A DNA stretch of 10,314 bases, from NCBI GenBank assembly GCA_019116185.1, contig DXCD01000041.1, positions 1 to 10,314 of the forward strand. Reading direction: 5' to 3'. The notes under the pieces were generated by a model, which did no database searches, was not told where the DNA came from, and worked only from the letters and a program-made list of their open reading frames with translations. Positions within the stretch are counted from its first letter, which is position 1. The number at the start of each line of letters is the position of its first letter. Made by a program: the position numbers and the translations under genes. Positions 5,775 to 10,314 of this stretch are shown one piece after another. This stretch comes from Candidatus Mediterraneibacter stercorigallinarum (lineage in GTDB: Bacteria > Bacillota > Clostridia > Lachnospirales > Lachnospiraceae).

Positions 5775-7151
5775 TTACCGGAGCAGGTCTTCACCGACCG
5801 TGACAACATCCCCGGCCCCCATGGTGATAAGCAGATCTCCGGGCTGGCAGTTCTCCTTTAAGAATGCCTCGATCTCTTCAAAGCTCGGGAAATAATGTGT
5901 GTCCGTGCCGAGCTTCGCTGTTTCTTCCGCAAGATCAGCCGAAGAGATCCCCAGTGTATCCGTCTCTCTTGCCGCGTATATATCGGCCAGTACCAGATGG
6001 TCTGTGTGGGAGAGCGCCTCTGCAAACTCATGGAAGAATGCTTTGGTGCGGGTATATGTGTGCGGCTGGAACACGCACCACACGCTGTTGTGCGGGGAAT
6101 GCTGCGCAGCCTTGAGAGTTGCCGTGATCTCTGTCGGATGGTGGGCATAGTCGTCTACCACGGTCACGCCGTTGAATTCTCCTTTATATTCAAAGCGGCG
6201 GTCAGTGCCCGTGAAGGAAAGCAGCCCTTTCTTTGTCGATTCCATAGGAATGTCGAGAAGATCCGCGACAGCGATAGCGGAAAGCGCGTTTGATACATTG
6301 TGGTCGCCGGTCACGGAGAGCGTGATGTGGTCAACGTGTTCTCCGTGAAGGATCAGGTCAAAAGATACATGGCCGTTCTCATCGTAGGAAATATTGTCCG
6401 CGCTGTAATCAAAATCGCTGGAAGAGCCATAGGTCACTACGTTGCAGGCGAGCCCGCTGTAGATCTCGGGATAATCCGTAATATCCCCGTTGATGACCAG
6501 TGTTCCGTCATCCGGGAGAAGCTCTGCAAATTGATGGAAAGAGTGGCGGATATCCTCAAGATCTTTGAAGAAATCCAGATGGTCTTCTTCTATATTTAAA
6601 ATCACGCTGATCTTCGGGAAGAAATGAAGGAAACTATTGGTGTATTCGCATGCTTCCGTGATAAACGTGCCGGAGCTGCCTACCCGGATGTTCCCTCCGA
6701 TGGCTTTCAGGATGCCGCCCACGGAGATCGTCGGGTCAAGGTCCGCTTCCAGAAGGATGTGCGAGATCATGGACGTGGTGGTCGTTTTCCCGTGTGTTCC
6801 GGATACAGCGATCGGAGTGTCATAGTTCTTCATAAGCTGTCCTAAGAGCTCCGCGCGGGTCAGCATAGGAATCTTCTGCGCCACTGCTTCGATCAGCTCC
6901 GGGTTGCTCCGGTTTATTGCCGCGGTATACACGACGCAGCCGATGCCGGGAGTGATGTTTTCAGCTTTCTGTCCGTAGGTGATATGCGATCCCTCTGATT
7001 CCAGCTTTTTCGTCAGAGGAGACTCCTTTGAGTCAGAACCGGATACAGTGAAGCCTTCCTTGAGCAGGATCTCCGCGAGTCCGCTCATGCTGATACCTCC
7101 GATACCTATAAAATGGATGTGGATCGGGTGTTTAAAATCGATTTTATACAT
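5775..7151 (-). CDS. murC: UDP-N-acetylmuramate--L-alanine ligase
   Basis: It adds L-alanine to UDP-MurNAc using ATP, the first peptide-forming step of cytosolic peptidoglycan precursor synthesis. The N-terminal Rossmann domain binds UDP-MurNAc through FIGIGGISMSGLAE (14-27). The central ATPase domain has GTHGKTTTT (118-126), EACEYTNSFL (166-175) and NIEEDHLDFF (186-195). The C-terminal domain has TGTDRRFE (314-321), DDYAHHPTEI (333-342), FQPHTYTRT (361-369) and the ending LLITMGAGDV. Its 458 residues are normal for the family and all key motifs are intact. The ATG at 7151 has AGAGGA seven bases upstream. It is transcribed divergently from glgC. A 311-bp gap with its own promoter signals separates it from the replication operon, so it is probably transcribed on its own. 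Confidence 0.97.
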   Translation of the reverse strand: MYKIDFKHPIHIHFIGIGGISMSGLAEILLKEGFTVSGSDSKESPLTKKLESEGSHITYGQKAENITPGIGCVVYTAAINRSNPELIEAVAQKIPMLTRAELLGQLMKNYDTPIAVSGTHGKTTTTSMISHILLEADLDPTISVGGILKAIGGNIRVGSSGTFITEACEYTNSFLHFFPKISVILNIEEDHLDFFKDLEDIRHSFHQFAELLPDDGTLVINGDITDYPEIYSGLACNVVTYGSSSDFDYSADNISYDENGHVSFDLILHGEHVDHITLSVTGDHNVSNALSAIAVADLLDIPMESTKKGLLSFTGTDRRFEYKGEFNGVTVVDDYAHHPTEITATLKAAQHSPHNSVWCVFQPHTYTRTKAFFHEFAEALSHTDHLVLADIYAARETDTLGISSADLAEETAKLGTDTHYFPSFEEIEAFLKENCQPGDLLITMGAGDVVTVGEDLLR

Positions 7152-7217
7152 GTAGATTCCTCTTCTCTTTATTTTCTGATCTTGAAATTTTAGTCATAAA
7201 TCATCTTAGTCTACTAT

Positions 7218-7229
7218 ATTATACTATAT
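7218..7229 (-). promoter_or_regulatory. Candidate -10 box of murC within a TACTATAT direct repeat
   Basis: On the minus strand a perfect TATAAT occurs at 7223-7218, about 67 bases before the murC ATG. No good -35 hexamer lies 16-18 bases upstream; the sequence there is T-rich. The -10 is embedded in two direct copies of TACTATAT on the plus strand (7212-7219 and 7222-7229, period 10), which could be an operator or simply AT-rich sequence. Confidence 0.35.
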
Positions 7230-7261
7230 ATGATAAAAATTAAAAGCAGTTCTTTTTATGC

Positions 7262-7338
7262 AAAAGTAATAAAAAGATTAAAAAAAATAAGAAAAAATTG
7301 TAAATTATTATTGGCTAAAGATAAATATATGGTATAAT
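7262..7338 (+). promoter_or_regulatory. glgC promoter with upstream phased A-tracts
   Basis: TTGGCT (7311-7316) and a perfect TATAAT (7333-7338) are 16 bases apart, and an extended -10 TGG directly precedes the TATAAT. Four A-tracts lie upstream at 7262-7265, 7271-7275, 7280-7287 and 7292-7297, with centres 9.5-11 bases apart, which suggests intrinsic bending or an UP element. The expected start near 7345 gives a leader of about 25 bases, ending in the ribosome site TGAGGTGA (7358-7365) before the ATG at 7370. Confidence 0.72.
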
Positions 7339-7369
7339 GGTTACATCTAACTAGAAATGAGGTGACGCA

Positions 7370-8644
7370 ATGTTTAAAAAGGAAATGATTGCCATGCTGC
7401 TGGCGGGCGGACAGGGCAGTCGACTGGGGGTCCTCACAGCAAAGGTTGCAAAGCCTGCCGTGGCATTCGGAGGCAAGTACCGGATCATTGATTTCCCGCT
7501 GAGTAACTGTATTAATTCGGGAATCGACACTGTGGGCGTGCTGACGCAATATCAGCCGCTGCGTCTTAATACGCATATCGGGATCGGTATCCCGTGGGAT
7601 TTGGACAGAAATGTTGGAGGGGTATCTATTCTGCCGCCCTACGAGAAGAGCTCGAACAGCGAGTGGTACACAGGGACGGCAAATGCAATTTACCAGAACT
7701 TGAACTACATGGAGACATATAATCCGGATTATGTGCTGATTCTTTCGGGGGATCATATTTATAAGATGGATTACGAGGTCATGCTCGATTTTCACAAGGC
7801 AAACAAAGCGGATGTCACGATCGCCGCGATGCCTGTGCCGATCGAGGAAGCGAGCCGATTCGGAATCGTTGTGACAGACAGCGAAAGCCGGATCAAAGAG
7901 TTCGAAGAGAAGCCGGAGAAGCCGAGCAGCAACCTGGCTTCCATGGGCATCTACATTTTCAGCTGGCCTGTGCTCAGAGAAGCGCTGATCAAGCTGAAAG
8001 ATCAGCCCAATTGTGATTTTGGGAAACATATCATTCCTTACTGCCACGGGAAAGGGGACAGGCTCTTTGCTTATGAGTACAACGGGTACTGGAAAGACGT
8101 GGGGACACTGAGTTCCTACTGGGAAGCAAACATGGAGCTGATTGATATTATCCCGGAATTCAATCTTTATGAAGAGTTCTGGAAGATTTACACAAACAGC
8201 GCAAGCATTCCTCCGCAGTATATTTCAGATCAGGGCGTTGTAGACCGCTGTATTATCAGCAACGGATCTGAAATCTATGGGGAAGTGCACAGTTCGGTGC
8301 TGGGAAGCGGCGTCACAGTCGGTAAGGGAAGTATCGTGCGTGATTCCATCATCATGCAGGGCGTTACCATCGGAGATAACTGCGTGATTGAAAAGGCGAT
8401 TATCGCCGAGGATACTGTGATCGGAAATAACGTGGTGATCGGGATCGGAAGCGAAGTGCCGAATAAGACGAAACCGAATATTTACAGCGGCGGGCTGGCG
8501 ACGATCGGAGAGAATTCCGTGATTCCGCCAGGCGTGCAGATCGGCAAAAATACCGCCATCAGCGGAGCAACTTCTATTGAAGATTATAGTAATGGAGTGC
8601 TGGAGAGCGGCGAGACATTGATAAAGGCAGGTGACAGAATATGA
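7370..8644 (+). CDS. glgC: Glucose-1-phosphate adenylyltransferase, catalytic subunit
   Basis: It makes ADP-glucose from glucose 1-phosphate and ATP, the committed step of glycogen synthesis. The N-terminal nucleotidyltransferase domain (about 1-255) has the ATP loop LAGGQGSRLG (11-20), AKPAVAFGGKYRIIDFPLSN (27-46), GTANAIYQN (102-110), the metal-site aspartate D128 in SGDHIYKMDY, EFEEKP with K181 (the glucose-phosphate contact), and GYWKDVGT (239-246). A left-handed beta-helix of hexapeptide repeats follows (about 300-400: SGVTVGKGSIV, VTIGDNCVI, TVIGNNVVI). The length of 424 residues is slightly above the usual 380-420. All catalytic signatures are present. It has a strong promoter and ribosome site, and its TGA overlaps the glgD start (ATGA), so the two subunits are coupled in translation. 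Confidence 0.96.
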   Translation: MFKKEMIAMLLAGGQGSRLGVLTAKVAKPAVAFGGKYRIIDFPLSNCINSGIDTVGVLTQYQPLRLNTHIGIGIPWDLDRNVGGVSILPPYEKSSNSEWYTGTANAIYQNLNYMETYNPDYVLILSGDHIYKMDYEVMLDFHKANKADVTIAAMPVPIEEASRFGIVVTDSESRIKEFEEKPEKPSSNLASMGIYIFSWPVLREALIKLKDQPNCDFGKHIIPYCHGKGDRLFAYEYNGYWKDVGTLSSYWEANMELIDIIPEFNLYEEFWKIYTNSASIPPQYISDQGVVDRCIISNGSEIYGEVHSSVLGSGVTVGKGSIVRDSIIMQGVTIGDNCVIEKAIIAEDTVIGNNVVIGIGSEVPNKTKPNIYSGGLATIGENSVIPPGVQIGKNTAISGATSIEDYSNGVLESGETLIKAGDRI

Positions 8645-9759
8645 GAGCAGTAGGAATTATCCTGGCAGGCGGAAACAATCGTAAGATGCACGAACTGACA
8701 GCAAAACGCGCAGTGGCGGCAATGCCTGTTGCGGGGAGTTACCGGGCGATCGATTTTGCACTCAGCAATATGACAAATTCTCATATTCAGAAGGTTGCGG
8801 TGCTGACTCAGTACAATGCAAGATCGCTTAATGAACATCTGAATTCCTCCAAATGGTGGGATTTCGGAAGAAAGCAGGGAGGATTGTTCGTATTTACTCC
8901 CACGATAACCGCTGATAACGGCTACTGGTACAGAGGAACAGCGGACGCAATCTACCAGAACCTGGATTTCCTGAGGAAATGTCATGAACCATACGTGATC
9001 ATCACCTCCGGGGATGCGGTGTACAAGCTGGATTACAATAAAGTACTGGAGTACCACATCGCCAAGAAGGCGGATATCACAGTGGTATGTAAAGAATTAG
9101 GGCCGGACGAGGACGCGACCCGGTTCGGCACGATCCGCATGAACGAGAGCGCCAGGATCGAAGAATTTGAAGAGAAGCCCATGGTGGCACATTCCCAGAC
9201 TGTGTCCACAGGGATCTATGTGATCCGCAGAAGACAGCTCATTGATCTGATCGAGCACTGTGCGGAGGAAGAAAGACATGATTTTGTGACCGATATTCTG
9301 ATCAGGTACAAAAACCTGAAAAAGATATACGGTTATAAAATAAACAGCTACTGGAACAATATCTCAACGGTAGACGCATACTATCAGACGAATATGGACT
9401 TCCTGAAACCGGAAGTGAGAAATTACTTCTTCAAAGAACTTCCGGCAGTATATTCCAAAGTAAGCGACCAGCCTCCGGCAAAATACAACCCCGGCGCGAT
9501 CGTGAAGAACAGCCTGGTGGGAAGCGGAAGCATTATCAATGGCACGATTGAAAATTCCGTTATCTTTAAGAAGGTTTTCGTAGGAAATAACTGTGTGATC
9601 AAGAATTCCATTATCCTGAATGACGTATATCTTGGAGACAATACATATATTGAAAACTGTATTGTCGAGAGCCGTGACACGATCAGGGCAAACACAAGGC
9701 ATGTTGGGGAAAATGGTGTCAAAGTAGTAGTTGAAAAAAACGAAAGATATGCATTATAG
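8641..9759 (+). CDS. glgD: GlgD-type subunit of ADP-glucose pyrophosphorylase
   Basis: It is a GlgC paralogue that in Firmicutes forms a heteromer with GlgC, usually as a poorly active regulatory partner. The fold is the same: nucleotidyltransferase domain (1-250) and beta-helix (about 285-345). The active site is degenerate. The ATP loop reads LAGGNNRKMHELTAKRA instead of the GxGxRL...KPA pattern, and the glucose-phosphate motif GYWKDVGT is replaced by SYWNNIST (236-243). Some residues remain: GTADAIYQN (99-107), SGDAVYKLDY (123-132) and EEFEEKP (174-180). With 372 residues it is normal for GlgD. The ATG at 8641 lies inside the glgC stop (ATGA overlap), with GCAGGTGA upstream in the glgC end. 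The pair is probably one functional complex. Confidence 0.94.
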   Translation: MRAVGIILAGGNNRKMHELTAKRAVAAMPVAGSYRAIDFALSNMTNSHIQKVAVLTQYNARSLNEHLNSSKWWDFGRKQGGLFVFTPTITADNGYWYRGTADAIYQNLDFLRKCHEPYVIITSGDAVYKLDYNKVLEYHIAKKADITVVCKELGPDEDATRFGTIRMNESARIEEFEEKPMVAHSQTVSTGIYVIRRRQLIDLIEHCAEEERHDFVTDILIRYKNLKKIYGYKINSYWNNISTVDAYYQTNMDFLKPEVRNYFFKELPAVYSKVSDQPPAKYNPGAIVKNSLVGSGSIINGTIENSVIFKKVFVGNNCVIKNSIILNDVYLGDNTYIENCIVESRDTIRANTRHVGENGVKVVVEKNERYAL

Positions 9760-9859
9760 ACTTACGGGGGATGAAGTAAGTAGAGAAAGAGATGCCGGAT
9801 AAAAGAGAAGCATGACCGGTATTCTGCAGCGATGCATATGAGAAAGGAGAGCTGAGAGT

Positions 9860-10150
9860 ATGCAGATCACAGATGTACGCGTACGTAAAGTTGCAAAAGA
9901 GGGGAAATTAAAAGCAGTGGTATCTATCACGATTGACGATGAATTTGTAGTTCATGATATCAAGGTGATAGAAGGCGAAAAAGGTTTATTTATCGCAATG
10001 CCAAGCAAAAAATCACTGGACGGCGAGTATCGCGATATCGCGCATCCGATCAATTCAGGGACAAGGGAGAGGATCCAGACAACGATCCTGAACAGGTATG
10101 AAGAGTCGCTGGAAGAAGAGGAAGAAGCGGTAGTGGTCGATGAGATGTAA
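9860..10150 (+). CDS. spoVG: SpoVG RNA-binding regulator
   Basis: This small cytosolic protein belongs to the SpoVG family, which binds nucleic acid and affects septation during sporulation in Bacillus and RNA-level regulation elsewhere. The 96 residues contain the full conserved core: MQITDVRVRKV at the start, LKAVVSITIDDEFVVHDIKVIEG (17-39), then GLFIAMPSKK (42-51) and GEYRDIAHPINSGTRERI (55-72). The C-terminal tail is acidic (EEEEEAVVVDEM). The ATG at 9860 has AAGGAGA nine bases upstream. The 100-base gap after glgD has only a weak 6-bp hairpin (ACTTAC 9760-9765 with GTAAGT 9776-9781) and no U-tract. I found neither a sigma-A nor a sigma-H promoter there, so read-through from glgCD is possible. 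The stop codon TAA is the first three bases of a repeat module. Confidence 0.95.
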   Translation: MQITDVRVRKVAKEGKLKAVVSITIDDEFVVHDIKVIEGEKGLFIAMPSKKSLDGEYRDIAHPINSGTRERIQTTILNRYEESLEEEEEAVVVDEM

Positions 10151-10260
10151 ATCTGGATTTGTGGGGGAGACCGCCGGTAAGTGAAACGTCCGAAAACCGT
10201 AGTATATTTTAAGACGTATTCGTGGCGGGCGGGGATGTGGCTCTGGTTCCGGCTCCACGA
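10148..10260 (+). repeat. Intergenic repeat module, copy 2 (overlaps spoVG stop codon)
   Basis: It starts with TAAATCTGGATTTGT (10148-10162), identical to copy 1 and including the spoVG stop codon. It then has CGAAAAC (10191-10197), AAGACGTATTC (10211-10221), GCGGGGATGT (10229-10238) and CTGGTTCCGGCTCCACGA (10243-10260). The last block matches plus-strand positions 199-177 read in reverse complement, with two substitutions and one 5-base GCTCC duplication in copy 1. The end CGTGG...CCACG (10221-10225, 10254-10258) can pair. The 21-bp palindrome arm of copy 1 is absent. The remaining bases to 10314 show no gene and no repeat that I recognise; the element may continue past the window. Confidence 0.65.
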
Positions 10261-10314
10261 TTTGGGAAAGACGTAAAAGGAATGGGATACAGCTAAAAAC
10301 AATTTCAAAGCGGA

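Noticed and set aside
5597..5809. 70-codon minus-strand frame in the murC to DnaD-gene gap
   Set aside because: It starts inside the end of murC, covers the promoter and DnaA-box region, and encodes nothing recognisable.
7256..8047. 263-codon minus-strand frame
   Set aside because: It is antisense to the nucleotidyltransferase domain of glgC and reads like a mirror-frame artefact.
9760..9859. Sigma-H promoter for spoVG, as in Bacillus
   Set aside because: No pair resembling AGGA-AT-rich and GAAT elements at the right spacing was found in the 100-base gap.

Overview
The window looks like chromosomal DNA of an anaerobic, low-to-mid GC Firmicute of class Clostridia, most likely a Lachnospiraceae-type gut bacterium. 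The evidence is a SpoVG gene, a paired glgC-glgD glycogen locus, a two-domain DnaD-like protein next to a zinc-binding DnaI/DnaC-like loader, strong AAGGAG-type ribosome binding sites, and short intergenic distances. This placement is inferred from gene content and not proven.

Left to right: positions 1-292 hold no gene. They contain a large imperfect palindrome (6-217) and a short repeat module (215-292) that runs into the stop codon of the first gene. Six genes then follow, all on the minus strand. In transcription order they are murC (7151-5775); a 311-bp regulatory gap; a DnaD-domain protein, a DnaI/DnaC-like ATPase and a ribose-phosphate pyrophosphokinase (prs), packed as one operon (5463-2125) that ends in a hairpin; and a KdpD-like histidine kinase with a KdpE-like response regulator (2072-290). 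On the plus strand, glgC and glgD overlap by 4 bp (7370-9759) and spoVG follows 100 bp later (9860-10150). The right end carries a second copy of the repeat module, again starting exactly at a stop codon.

The genes cover peptidoglycan precursor synthesis (MurC), replication initiation and helicase loading (DnaD-like and DnaI-like), PRPP supply for nucleotides (Prs), envelope or potassium signalling (KdpDE-like), glycogen synthesis (GlgCD) and a stationary-phase or sporulation RNA-binding regulator (SpoVG). All the proteins belong to known families, and I do not see a new defence or mobile system. The least explained signals are non-coding. They are the related repeat modules fused to two unrelated stop codons, one of them joined to a ~212-bp palindrome; DnaA-box-like sites and helically spaced CGGAA repeats upstream of the replication operon; a mutually exclusive hairpin pair at the DnaD-gene ribosome binding site; and phased A-tracts upstream of the glgC promoter.
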